64,000 nucleotides of DNA from Lentzea xinjiangensis. GTDB lineage: Bacteria > Actinomycetota > Actinomycetes > Mycobacteriales > Pseudonocardiaceae. Numbering within the stretch: position 1 is the first letter of the stretch; every line of letters starts with the position of its first letter. The DNA lies in contig NZ_FOFR01000033.1 in the NCBI RefSeq assembly GCF_900110955.1, positions 17,193 through 81,192 of the forward strand, in the 5' to 3' direction. The notes under the pieces are model-generated. The model had not been told where the DNA came from and ran no database searches. It saw only the letters and a list, made by a program, of their open reading frames with translations. The translations under genes and the position numbers were made by a program. Below are positions 38,918 through 48,228 of the stretch, piece after piece.

Positions 38918-38957
38918 TACCGCTCGAAAAGTCATCACTGCAGGTCAAGCTGCATAT
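38918..38957 (+). repeat. Dispersed 41-bp repeat, copy B
   Basis: It matches 13933-13973 at about 34 of 41 positions and shares CCGCTCGAAAAGTCATC exactly. It sits just after the terminator of the loading PKS gene. The rest of 38900-39290 shows no gene. Confidence 0.5.
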
Positions 38958-39292
38958 CGGCACTCGCTGATCATCCCACCTGGGATCCGCTTGCGGGCGG
39001 GTCGACAGCCGGAGCCGTCAAGATCATGCGCCGATCTGGGGTTCTCGAACGTCTGGCGGTAGCTGGTCGCGGCCCTGGTGCACACCGGTGAACCGATCAC
39101 CCAGGCATGCTCGCGGATGGGAGAACCTCACCGCTCAGAGCAGCGATAACTTCCCGGGCGGCACAGCTTTCGTTTTGGCGCCGCCAGGGCTCGGCCGGAG
39201 CACGAACCGTTGTTGCGACAGATCGCGCCGCACCACAGGCCGCTGGTGACGCCGTGGCATCTGTCCAACGTACCTACTGAGCCCGGAGCTGC

Positions 39293-39866
39293 TCATGCGT
39301 TCGGACTCACGCACACTTCTCGTGATCCGTTCGCAGAACGGGCATGAACAGAGCCGCTGAGTTCGGTCAGCGGGCGTCCCGTCGCGGAAGTGTGGTGAGC
39401 CGTGACTTCAGCAGCGATGGACGACGCCGTCTCCTCCGGCGTGTGTGCGCCCAGGTCGAGTCCGAGGGGTGACCGCAACCGATCGAGTTGATCAGGTGTG
39501 ACGCCGGCGTCGCGCAACAACAAGATGCGCTCCGCATGGATGCGACGCGAACCCATTGCCCCGACGTACGCCAGCGGCATCCGCCGGGCAAGGGTCAGCA
39601 CTGGAATGTCGAATTCGGGGTCGTGGGTCAGAACGCACGACTGTACGTTCGTCCGTTTCAGTGCCCTCCAAGTAGCGGTGCGGCCAGTCGACGACCACCT
39701 CCGCGGACGGGAACCGTTTTCGGGTGGCGAAGGCGGGCCTCGGGTCGCAGACGGTGACCCGGTAGCCGAGGAATCTTCCCACCTCGCTGAGTGCTGCGGC
39801 GAAGTCGAGCGCGCCGAAGATCAGCATTCGGGGTGCCGGGGAGGTCACCTCGACCAGCACTTCCAC
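39293..39866 (-). pseudogene. XdhC/CoxI-family protein, truncated and frameshifted
   Basis: The C-terminal Rossmann domain of the XdhC/CoxI family, which serves molybdenum-cofactor enzymes, can be read in two frames. The first reads PRMLIFGALDFAAALSEVG and VTVCDPRPAFATRKRFP. After a frameshift near 39600-39660 it continues as RMPLAYVGAMGSRRIHAERI. The N-terminal XdhC domain is missing; at about 39880 the sequence switches to an unrelated gene on the other strand. One frameshift plus the truncation make this a pseudogene. No xanthine-dehydrogenase-like gene is nearby. Confidence 0.78.
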
Positions 39867-39916
39867 AGGCTCGCCGGTGAGACAGTCGATTCAGCGGATC
39901 ACGTCCGTGCCACGGC

Positions 39917-40350
39917 ATGCGAGAGCGGCGCTTCGCCGAAGCCGCGGACGTCATGCGCACGAAGAAGAACGCCTGTTTCCTGTGGGTGTTCGAGGACCTG
40001 GTGGAGGGTGCCGACTTCGATCTGCTGGCCGCCGCGGCGGGTTCGAGTACGCGTTTCCCGGTACCGGAATGGCGGGAGACCTGCTGCCGATCCCGGAGCC
40101 TTCTCACCCGGAGCTGACGTTCGAGCGGGTGACGACCGACGAACAGCTGCTGGTGTACGCGGACATCAACTCACGCGCGTACGGGTTCGAGCTCGAGGAC
40201 GGACGTGACTGCATCGCCGGTTCGGCGCTGTGGAAGAGCGAGGTGCACGCGTACCTGGGTCTTCGGCTGTTCATGGTCACGGCAGGTGCTCGGCTGGCCA
40301 GGGACGGTCAGCTCTTCAGCGCGCAGAACCGCATCGACGAGGTCGCCTCG
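39917..40350 (+). pseudogene. GNAT-like acetyltransferase fragment, frameshifted
   Basis: One frame reads FLWVFEDLVEGADFDLLAAAA and then shifts to GMAGDLLPIPEPSHPELTF and VYADINSRAYGFELEDG. This resembles the N-terminal half of a class of actinomycete GNAT acetyltransferases, but the acetyl-CoA-binding half is absent. The sequence ends before the convergent thioesterase gene. The family assignment rests on wording similarity only. Confidence 0.5.
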
Positions 40351-40400
40351 AACCGATCCGGGGGTAGACCGGCGCTCAGCCGCCACCGCGGATCGGCCGG

Positions 40401-41171
40401 TCAGCGGTCTCGGGCGCGGCGAAGCCCGGCGCTGCCGCGGAGTTCGCGCCGCACGAGGTCCGCGACCGTCCCCCACTGGCTCGCCGGGAAGAAGTGGCCC
40501 CCTGGCAGCTCCTCCAGGGTGAAGGACCCGGTGGTGTACCGCGTCCACCCGCCCACGTTCGGCACGGACACGATCGGGTCGTCGGTGCCGGCCAGAGCGG
40601 TGATCGGCACGGTGATCGGCGGGGCGGGTGCGCATCGATAGGTCTCGATCGCCCGGTAGTCGTTGCGCACGACGGGTAGCACCATCGCGCGGAGCTCCGC
40701 GTTTCGCAGCACGCCCGGTTCGACGCCGCCCAACGACTCGATCTTCGTGATCAGGTCGTCGTCGGACATGAGGTGCGCGCCCGTGTCGCGTTGCAGATGT
40801 GGTGCCGCTCTGCCGGACACGAACAGGTGCGGGACTGGGGTGGACGCTGCCTGCAGCCGTCGCGCCACCTCGAACGCCACTACCGCGCCCATGCTGTGTC
40901 CGAACAGCGCCAGCGGCCGGCTGGTGTGCAGAACGGCGAACACCTGGTCCGCCAGCACGTGCAGGTCGTCCACCGGCCGGTCGCGGAGGCGGTCCAGGCG
41001 GCCTGGGTACTGGACGGAGGACAACCGCACCTCGCCGGCGAGTTCCGCGCTGAGCCTGCTGAACCACCCGGCGGAGCCGCCCGCGTACGGGAAGCACACC
41101 AGGTGTGGAGCTTCCTCGGGCGCGGCGTGGAACTTCCTCAACCAGCGGTCGCCCTGGGCGACGTTCGCCAT
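40401..41171 (-). CDS. Type II (editing) thioesterase
   Basis: The 256-aa alpha/beta-hydrolase has the type II thioesterase layout: N-terminal LVCFPYAGGSAGWF, nucleophile motif FGHSMGA (Ser ~89), and C-terminal GGHFFPAS with the catalytic His. ATG 41171 has an AGAGGA-type site; the open frame continues upstream but without family sequence. Such enzymes clear mis-primed or stalled acyl groups from PKS carrier proteins and act in trans in the cytosol. No PKS in the window has its own thioesterase domain, so this is the only recognisable hydrolase that could also release product. It lies minus-strand between two pseudogenes. Confidence 0.92.
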   Translation of the reverse strand: MANVAQGDRWLRKFHAAPEEAPHLVCFPYAGGSAGWFSRLSAELAGEVRLSSVQYPGRLDRLRDRPVDDLHVLADQVFAVLHTSRPLALFGHSMGAVVAFEVARRLQAASTPVPHLFVSGRAAPHLQRDTGAHLMSDDDLITKIESLGGVEPGVLRNAELRAMVLPVVRNDYRAIETYRCAPAPPITVPITALAGTDDPIVSVPNVGGWTRYTTGSFTLEELPGGHFFPASQWGTVADLVRRELRGSAGLRRARDR

Positions 41172-41312
41172 GTTCTTCCTCTTCCGATCGGTTCGCCATG
41201 ACGCCGAAGCGGTTGTCCTCGGACAAGTCCATCTCAGGTGGCAGGGACGTGCCAAGCCCCTGAGCGCAGGGAAAGGCCCAGGCCGCGCGGGTGGCGCGGT
41301 CCGGGCATTAGA

Positions 41313-42459
41313 TCAGCCGCCGAGCAGGCGGCTCAGGTCGTCCTCCGGCGTCAGGTAGCTGCCGGACAACGCGTCCGCCTCACCGGTCACCAGCCGCACG
41401 AGCATCTCCGAGGAGTCTTCGGGCGTGGTGAACCGGCCGCCGTCGCGCTGGTCGGCCATCCACGCACCCACCCCGTCGACGTGGCGGTCGCCGGTCTTCC
41501 CGGCTTCCAGCTGCCTGCGGGTCAGACCGAGGTCGACCAGCCCGGGGTGGTAGTTGAGGACCGACACCCCGGTGCCCGCCAGCTCCGGCGCGAGGTTCTC
41601 GCCGAGCTTGATGGCGGCGGCCTTGGACACCGAGTAGCCGGAGACGTTGGGCCAGCGGTGCTTGCCCGCCGAGCTCACGACGTTGATCACCCGGCCGTGC
41701 CCGCGCTCCACCATGCCCGGCAACACCGCCGGCAGGCGCGCATGGTCCCGCGCAGGTTCACCTCCATCGTCTGTCACCAGTGGTCCTCGTCGACCTCCCA
41801 CAGGGGGCCGGCCGGACCGCCGACACCGGCGTTGTTGATCAGCACGTCGACCTCGCACTCACCGGTGCGGATGCTCAGCGCGGCCAGGTGCACGGCGACC
41901 AGCGCGGACGACTGCGCGGAGTCGACGGTGAAGCTGGGGCCGCGCAGCCCCAGCGTGTAGGAGATCCGGTTGGCGATGAGACCGCAGCTCTGACCGGTGA
42001 CCGCGTGGTGCCCGATCTCCTCGATCCCCTCGCGCTGCGCGAGGGTGGCGTAGTCGGAACCGAAGGCGCCCATGAACACACCGACCGGGTGCTCGTGCAA
42101 AGCGCCTGGGACGACGCCGGCATTCTCAAGCGCCTCCCACGCGAGCTCCAGCGCGAGCCGCTGCTGCGGATCCATGTCCGTGGCTTCGCGCGGGGAGATC
42201 CCGAAGAACGCCGCGTCGAACCGGTCGACCTCGTCGAGGTAGCCGCCCCAGCGGGAGCTCGGCCGGGCCGCGACAGGTCGGCGTCGTACAGGGCGTTCGC
42301 GTCCCACCGCGCGGGCGGGGTCTCGGTGATCGCACTCGCACCGGTGACGAGCAGTTCCCAGAAGGCCTCCGGGTTCGCCGCCCGGGGAAGGCGGCAGGAC
42401 AGGCCGATGACGGCGATTCCATCCCGCGCGGCGGCAGCAGCGTGTTCGGGCGTGATCAT
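41313..42459 (-). pseudogene. Fossil fusion of a KSQ loading domain to a terminal SDR domain
   Basis: Starting at ATG 42459 a ketosynthase N-terminus reads GIAVIGLSCRLP. A frameshift near 42250 moves it to FDAAFFGISPREATDMDPQQ and on to DSAQSSALVAVHLA, so the active-site residue is Gln as in loading-module KSQ domains. After RTGECE the sequence jumps, in frame, into a classical SDR (VDVLINNAGVGGPAGPLW), closely resembling the SDR at the end of PKS module 3. A TGA replaces a Trp codon at 41774-41776. A second frameshift near 41725 restores the SDR frame, which runs as VINVVSSAGKHRWP, YSVSKAAAIK, then YHPGLVDLG to the stop. At least three lesions make it non-coding. It looks like the two ends of a PKS assembly line joined by a large deletion. 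Confidence 0.9.
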
Positions 42460-42598
42460 GTGCGACTGAGTTCCTTCGATCGGCGGTGAAGTCGTGCGGA
42501 GGTGAAGTCCTGGCGCGGTTCGGTCATCGCCCCCCACAGCCAGGACTCGCCGCCTGAAATGCGACCCGCGAAATGAGAACGCTGCTTCATCGCCGAGA

Positions 42599-43243
42599 TC
42601 AGGATTCGACGTAACGGGCGCGGAGATGGTCGAGGTAGGCGGTGGTGTCACGGTGCGGGTGGTCCTGAGCACCGCGGCGGTGCAGGTCGACGCTGCCGTC
42701 GGGGTGCAGGCGCAACGTGGTGGTGGCTCGCCGGACAGGCTCCGCCAGGCCCCTGTACGCGAGGTCCAGCACGGGCGTGCCGGGCGGGAACATCTCGAGG
42801 GCGTCGACGGTCGAGGCCACCGGCTGGTGGCCGGTGCGGTTCGCACTGCTCACGTAGAGGACCGGGAACGGCTCCAGCACTGGACGTACCGGCGGCCAGC
42901 GGGCGCCGAACAGCAACGCCCAGCCGTCCCTGGTGGCGGGCGCCAGCCAGTCGGGAACGCTGGGCGACATCGGCACGAGCAGGGTGACGTGCTCGTCGCC
43001 GAGCAGCCGGTGGGCCAGGGTGGCCGCGGCCGGCTCGAGCGTCGTCGCCGACATGATCTCGGTGACGACGTCGGGGCTGTGCGCCCACACCGCGACAGCC
43101 TGGTCGACCGGTCGGCCCTTGGCGGCGTTGACCGCTGTCGGGGTCGTGGCGGTGACGACGTGCGTGAGCGGGACGGGGTTCGGCAGCACCACCGCCTCGC
43201 CCCGGCCCAGAGCGTCTCGCACACCCTCGACGCCGACGATCAC
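42599..43243 (-). CDS. YrdC/Sua5-like (threonylcarbamoyl-AMP synthase fold) protein
   Basis: The 214-aa protein resembles the YrdC/Sua5/YciO fold. It has an N-terminal VVLPNPVPLTHVV where the family has its PTET-like strand, the nucleotide-contact motif NAAKGRP, LLVPMSPSVPDWL, and SSANRTGHQP matching the Ser-x-x-Asn motif. Housekeeping members make threonylcarbamoyl-AMP for tRNA t6A from Thr, bicarbonate and ATP. Several core residues differ here, so it is probably a specialised paralogue, perhaps an acyl- or carbamoyl-adenylate-forming partner. The start is GTG 43243, overlapping the previous stop as GTGA. That tight coupling to the HMGL-like gene suggests that the two form one catalytic unit. 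Confidence 0.75.
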   Translation of the reverse strand: MIVGVEGVRDALGRGEAVVLPNPVPLTHVVTATTPTAVNAAKGRPVDQAVAVWAHSPDVVTEIMSATTLEPAAATLAHRLLGDEHVTLLVPMSPSVPDWLAPATRDGWALLFGARWPPVRPVLEPFPVLYVSSANRTGHQPVASTVDALEMFPPGTPVLDLAYRGLAEPVRRATTTLRLHPDGSVDLHRRGAQDHPHRDTTAYLDHLRARYVES

Positions 43244-44463
43244 CGCTGCACCGCTCCAGCCCGCATTCCGTCGAGGTAGTGGGCGAACGCCTGGTCGTCC
43301 ACCACCGCGTGGCCCTGCTGGTAGGCGCGGGACTTGACCCACGACATCGCGGTGCGCGCCCCGGTGACGTCCAGGTCGTGGCCCAGGCGGGCGGCGACGG
43401 CGGTGACGACACGGGCGCTGGCCAGGTGGGTCAGCACGATGCTCGGCGTGATACCGACCTGCTCCGGGTCGAAGGGCTGGAACAGCTCCGGGTGCACGAA
43501 CGGGGTTCCGGTGGAAATCGTGCCGACACCGGTACCGACCACCGGGGTGGTCACGCCCAGCGGCACACCGGTCTCCTCGGCCACCGCCTGGGCCAGCACG
43601 GGCAGCCGGGTCAGGTCCGGGGGCGTGCTCCACGGGTCGGCGTCCTCTCCGAGCAGCGTCTTCGTCCGGTCGGCTCGGTACGCCAAGAGGAACAGGACCT
43701 GTTCGGTGGCCACCAGACCAGAGCGCTCCGCAACGCCCAACCACGAGGACGACACCACGCGCACTCCGCTTTGCAGTGCCGCCATCGTGTTGGCCAGCCC
43801 CAGACCGAGGTCGTTGTGCGCATGCGAAGCGAGCACGACGCCCTCGGACCGCGCGGCCGTGTACATAGCCGCAGCATCGGCGGGCAACTGGTCGCCGACC
43901 GTGTCCGCCAGGAACACCACACCCGCTCCCGCGTCCGTCAACTCCCGCGCCGCGTCCGCGAGCAGACCGTGATCGGCGCGCGACGCGTCGGCCAGGCACA
44001 CGTCCACCGCGACCCCGGCACCGAGTGAGTCGGTCACGAGGGCGGCACCGGCGCGCACGGCCTGCGCGGCGGGCAGGTGCGTCATGACCTGCGACATGGC
44101 CTCCGACGCCGGAACGACGAGCATGACCCTCGCATGGGCGACGCCCTGCACCGAGGAGATCGCCTGTCGCACGTCCGCAGCCGTGCCCCGGCACACCGCG
44201 GCGGGGCTGACCGCGCCCTCGGCCTCCATGGCAACCCGGCGCACCGCCTCGAACTCCTCCTTGCAGACCGCGGGGAACCCTGCGGCGAACACGACGTGCC
44301 GCGGCCCGTCCTCACCGAAGATCGCACCCTGCTCCCGCGCCAGCCGTACCCGGAAGTCCGGGCTCATCAGCGTCTTGCCCTGCGCCCCGTCCCGCGCAGA
44401 CTCCTCCCACAGCACGACCCGGCCGGCCAACGCCGACTCCCGCACCACATCCGACTCAGTCAT
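43240..44463 (-). CDS. HMGL/DRE-TIM enzyme, isopropylmalate/homocitrate synthase-like
   Basis: The protein of about 407 aa belongs to the DRE-TIM metallolyase superfamily. It has the N-terminal metal and substrate loop ESARDGAQGKT, the strand motif FAAGFP, DTVGDQLP, the metal-binding HAHNDLGLGLANTM, and GVAERSG. These fit the Claisen-type synthases that condense acetyl-CoA with a 2-oxo acid, or the lyases that do the reverse. There is no C-terminal leucine-binding regulatory domain, so it is not a standard LeuA. ATG 44463 has GGTGAG 5 nt upstream. It is the first gene of a two-gene operon with the YrdC-like gene. It may make a branched 2-oxo acid or an unusual extender or side-chain unit; the substrate is unknown. 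Confidence 0.82.
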   Translation of the reverse strand: MTESDVVRESALAGRVVLWEESARDGAQGKTLMSPDFRVRLAREQGAIFGEDGPRHVVFAAGFPAVCKEEFEAVRRVAMEAEGAVSPAAVCRGTAADVRQAISSVQGVAHARVMLVVPASEAMSQVMTHLPAAQAVRAGAALVTDSLGAGVAVDVCLADASRADHGLLADAARELTDAGAGVVFLADTVGDQLPADAAAMYTAARSEGVVLASHAHNDLGLGLANTMAALQSGVRVVSSSWLGVAERSGLVATEQVLFLLAYRADRTKTLLGEDADPWSTPPDLTRLPVLAQAVAEETGVPLGVTTPVVGTGVGTISTGTPFVHPELFQPFDPEQVGITPSIVLTHLASARVVTAVAARLGHDLDVTGARTAMSWVKSRAYQQGHAVVDDQAFAHYLDGMRAGAVQR

Positions 44464-46225
44464 CACTGCTCACCGTTGCCAATCCATCCGCGTCAACTTT
44501 GATATCCGCACGACTGTTCCGCGATGTTCTCCCGGAACTCCGTCCGTCCCCTGGTGGAGCTGATTCTGCGTGGATGTCCGTAGTGGAGCTCTTCACATCC
44601 ATGCGACGAATTCTCTGGGCGTCGGCGCCTCGATCTTGAAGCGGATCGACCACCCGCACATCACGGAAAACCGCAACGACCAAACACCCGTCGCGACTGA
44701 ACTGCGGCATCATCGACGAGTACAGCGTTTCACGTGGTATGCGACAGAACGGCGAGGACAGGATGACTTGCGGCGTCATCGCCGCACCTCTCGACCACGC
44801 CAGCCGCATCGCCCGGCAGAACGGCTGAGCACACCACTCGCGAGTCGTCCGCCGCGGCAACTCCTCAGAGGTGCGGCCACCTGTCGAACAGTGGCGTACA
44901 CAATGCTAACCAGTTCTGCGTTGGCCCCACTGCGGAAGTCCGCAGTGCCAAAGGTGAATCCTGACGCCTGCGGTGATGACCGCGAGGACATGCCCTCCCG
45001 CCGGCGGCGGTGACGTCGAGAAACTCTCACCGGAAGACGAATGGACAGCCTCACTCCAGCCGCGGAAGCGTGACTCAGATCGCAGATCGACCAGCGAGGC
45101 GCTGCGGTTGTCCATGACGTCGGCAGGTCGCGTCGCTGAATGGATCCCTGATCACCTGGTGCTGCGGCCCGGCCACGGAGTTCATCGCCAACGCACACGA
45201 CACGCACCCGGCCCGCTCCAGGTGGGACTCCGTGCTTTGTGCCCTTTGCCAGGCACGGGTATCAGTCCACGACACGTCGTCCGGCAAGCCTGTCGAGCGT
45301 CGGTCCAGACTGGACCACCGCGACGCGGCTACTGGTGGTCTCCACCCAGGCGGGACAACCCGCACTGCTCTCCACCAAGGGACCTGGAGTCAAGATGGTG
45401 ACCCATGACACCAAGTTCAGGGAGGATCCACCGTTCCGGCGCTTCCACCTGTAGAACACATCGCGGGTGGTGCCGTAACAGCGACAGGTTGCGGCACGTC
45501 GCCGCTGACTTCCTCGGCGTGGCGCAGAACGACCAGGCGCCGGCCTGCCCGCGTGACCAGATCCTTCTCGCCTCACACGCTCTGGCATCCAGGCCTCCTC
45601 ACCATCGGGAGCCCAGACGGTCAACACCCTCAGTCCGTTTTGGACCTGGCTCCAAAAGACCTGGACCCGCTCGCTGGCGTGGTCCGGCAGGTGCGGGTCG
45701 CCGCCGGAGCGGTGCACCATCTACAACCGGCATCTCCTGCCGGACTACGCACCGGCAGGAAGTCCCGATCGGACAGTCGGCGCACATCGTGGGTTGGCCC
45801 ACCGCTCCCGGTTCACCCTGCGGCGACCACGAACTGCCCGTTGAGCACCGCAACTCAGCAGAAAACCTCATGGCCGACAACCCGTTCCCCGATCGGCTCC
45901 TGCGACCTTTCGGGGACGCAGCGTCGTCGCCAGTGCGACGACAGACCTCCGGAACACGTTCCGAGTGCCGGAACGCCAGCTTGTTCCGGGATGACCGACT
46001 CACCAGAGTTTCCCCAAGTGAATCCCGGTCCGCAGCGGTCGCCGGTACTTCCCGTCTTGCCAGTGCGAGCCCAGGTGTGCGGGTCGGTCGCAGGCGGTCG
46101 TCAGGGCTTCGTTCCGGAGCGGGAGAAACGCCACCTCACCATCCCGGCGACGCTGCCTCCCACCGACAGAACCAGTTCACGCCCGTGCTGACGCGACCAC
46201 TGCAATCGGTGACCCTCGTCAGTCA
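44464..46225. other. 1.76-kb stretch without an intact gene
   Basis: It holds the promoter side of the HMGL-like gene, including the single half-arm GACTGAACTGCGG at 44695-44707 and the palindrome at 44928. On the minus strand around 45440-45500 the phrase YGTTRDVFYRWKRRNG looks like the helix-turn-helix of an IS481/IS3-type transposase, but the frames around it are scrambled. From 45700 to 46225 I see nothing I can support. Confidence 0.4.
44928..44947. promoter_or_regulatory. Palindrome, candidate operator upstream of the HMGL-YrdC operon
   Basis: CACTGCGGA, AG, TCCGCAGTG is a perfect 9-bp dyad. It is flanked by TTGG on the left and CCAA on the right, which pair as an outer stem past a 3-nt bulge. 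The core matches that of 10086-10115, including the 2-nt gap. It lies about 465 bp before the HMGL-like start. Confidence 0.5.
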
Positions 46226-47455
46226 ATGGGTTCCGCCCCAGCAGGCGGTCATCACGATCGGAGCGTGACCTTGCGGATTCTTTTCACCGTTGCGAATTCA
46301 CCGTCCCACATCCGGGCTCTGGTGCCGATCGTCAGGGCCGCCGAGGCTGCAGGGCACACGGTCAGTATCGCCACCGCCGCGACCTCCGCCGAGGACATCA
46401 CCGCCTACGGGTTCGATCATCTGCCGGCGGGTCTCGACATCTTGGAGCTCGTAGCGCGGACGTTGAAGGAATCCGGTACGACGTTCGCAGAACTCACGGC
46501 GATGGAGAGGACGGTGGACTTCTTCATCGGCCCTCCGGCCGAGGCGATGGCCACGGACATCATCAACTCGGGGTGGAATCCTGATGTCATCGTCCGCAGC
46601 ACGCTCGAGTTCGGCGGCGTGCTCGCCGCCGAAGTGCTGGGCGTGCCGCACGCCTCCGTCGCGATCGGTGGCGCGGTCAACGTGATCTCGCCGCCTGCCA
46701 CGCTCGCTCCGCTGATGGCCCCGCTCCGCGCTTCGTTCGGCCTGCCGCCCGATCCCACCGGGGAGGCCAACTTCCGCCACCTGCACGCTTGCCTGATGCC
46801 CGAGAGCTACGATCCAGCAGAGGCCGGCGTACCCCGCTCCAAGTTCTACCGGCACGAGAACCCCGGCAGGCGGGGCGACGCCCTGCCGCCTGTTCTGGCA
46901 CAGTTGCCCGCCGACAAGCCGTGGGTGTTCGCGAGCTTGGGCACGCTGGCCGCGTTCGCGTCGGACGGCCTCTCGCTGCTCAAATCCGTCGTCACGGCCT
47001 TGGCGCGACTCGACTGCGTCGCGGTGGTCAGCACAGGACGCGGCGTTGCGCACGAAGCGTTCGGCTCTCTTCCGTCCACAGTGGTCCTGGTCGAGTCGGT
47101 TCCCCAGCCGCTTCTGCTGGAGCGCTGCAATCTCTTCGTCACACACGCCGGTCACAACAGCGTCCGTGAAGCTATGCGAAGTAGCGTTCCGCTCGTCTGC
47201 ATGCCCATGTTCTCAGAACAGCCGTACAACGCACGCAGGTGCGCGGAAGCCGGCGTCGGCGAGCAACTGCACACAGAAGCAGTGACGGCGGACGAGGTTC
47301 TGGCCGCCTGTCGGAAAGTTCTGGAGGACCCGCGATATCGGAGCAACGCTCGGCGGATCCACCGTGACATGCTCGCCCTGCCGCCACTCGAGACGTTCGT
47401 CGCTGACCTCCAGTCGTTGGTGAGCAACGAAAGCGGGCGTTCGAACGGTCGCTGA
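46226..47455 (+). CDS. GT1-family glycosyltransferase
   Basis: The 409-aa protein has the GT-B layout of macrolide/UGT-type glycosyltransferases. The N-terminal acceptor domain opens with RILFTVANSPSHIRALVPIV, containing the His of the family catalytic motif. The C-terminal sugar-nucleotide domain has FASLGTLA and HAGHNSVREAM (the usual HxGxxS region), followed by PMFSEQPYNARR. It probably moves an activated hexose or deoxyhexose to a hydroxyl of the pathway product. No sugar biosynthesis genes are visible, so the donor is made elsewhere. The start is uncertain: ATG 46226 has no RBS, and GTG 46265 directly before TLRILFT has GGAG too close to it. GT1 homology begins at about 46265. Confidence 0.88.
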   Translation: MGSAPAGGHHDRSVTLRILFTVANSPSHIRALVPIVRAAEAAGHTVSIATAATSAEDITAYGFDHLPAGLDILELVARTLKESGTTFAELTAMERTVDFFIGPPAEAMATDIINSGWNPDVIVRSTLEFGGVLAAEVLGVPHASVAIGGAVNVISPPATLAPLMAPLRASFGLPPDPTGEANFRHLHACLMPESYDPAEAGVPRSKFYRHENPGRRGDALPPVLAQLPADKPWVFASLGTLAAFASDGLSLLKSVVTALARLDCVAVVSTGRGVAHEAFGSLPSTVVLVESVPQPLLLERCNLFVTHAGHNSVREAMRSSVPLVCMPMFSEQPYNARRCAEAGVGEQLHTEAVTADEVLAACRKVLEDPRYRSNARRIHRDMLALPPLETFVADLQSLVSNESGRSNGR

Positions 47456-47472
47456 GCCTGTGTGGAATTTCG

Positions 47473-47940
47473 TCAGAGCCATTTGTTGATCGCGGCGATG
47501 TGGACGGTGGCCTCGCAGCGGATGGAGGGTTCGTCGTAGCGGTTGGCGAGCGCGCGGTGGCGTTCGAGCCGGTTGATGCCGCACTCCACGGCCCGACGCT
47601 GTTTGCAGGTCTCGGGTTCGAAGGCCGGTGGTCTGCCGCCTTCCGACCTCTTCGGACTTGCGGTGGACGTCGTGGCCGGTCTTGCTCGGGATGGTCGCCC
47701 GGATACCCCGGCGGCGCAGGTGTTCCCGATTGCCTTCAAGGTGTGGGCCTTGTCCGCCAGGGCACGATCCGGGCGATTCCTGGCCATGTCGTTCAGCCGC
47801 GGCACCTGGATTCCCCGTAGGACTGGGATGAACTGAGGATCGTCGCCCCCGTTGTCCGGCGATCAGCACGATCGACAACGGCTTCTGACCCTGCTCACAG
47901 CCCAGATGCAGCTTCGCGAGCGGCCCGGCGCGTGATCATC
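47473..47940 (-). mobile_element. IS5-type transposase remnant
   Basis: On the minus strand, frames with shifts between them read ADKAHTLKAIG, HLRRRGIRATIPSKTG and then CKQRRAVECGINRLERHRA and YDEPSIRCEATVHIAAINKW. This is the C-terminal half of an IS5-family DDE transposase, with its R-x-x-VE-x-x-I-N-RL-like end motif. At least two frameshifts and loss of the N-terminal half make it inactive. It starts 18 bp after the glycosyltransferase stop. No inverted repeats could be identified. From 47941 to 48228 no gene is visible. Confidence 0.8.
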
Positions 47941-48228
47941 GGGGCTCGGCCCGCAGATCCCTTTCCGGGCATCCGCGGCATGCTGATGCGCTCACGTGAT
48001 CGTGGAGTTCACGCTGACATCCCACGTGATCCGCCTGGACCAAGGTGCGCCGTGACGTGCCCCGTTCGTGGTCGACGGCTCGTGGATGAGCGTCGAGTGG
48101 CTTGCTCGACGAGCTGGGTGGACGCGGTCTGCGGGTGGCATCCCCTGGAGAGGAGCGCCCAAGGGTTGCCACCCGCAGACCGCTGGAGAGCGCGGGCGGC
48201 TCGCTGGCCACCGACGGTTGGCCAGGCC

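Noticed and set aside
41313..42459. A functional small KS-SDR enzyme
   Set aside because: There is one in-frame stop and at least two frameshifts, and the KS lacks its second half.
42599..44194. A single fused HMGL-YrdC protein
   Set aside because: The long frame reaches into the HMGL gene in the wrong register; the HMGL motifs lie in another frame, which ends at 43240. They are two overlapping genes.
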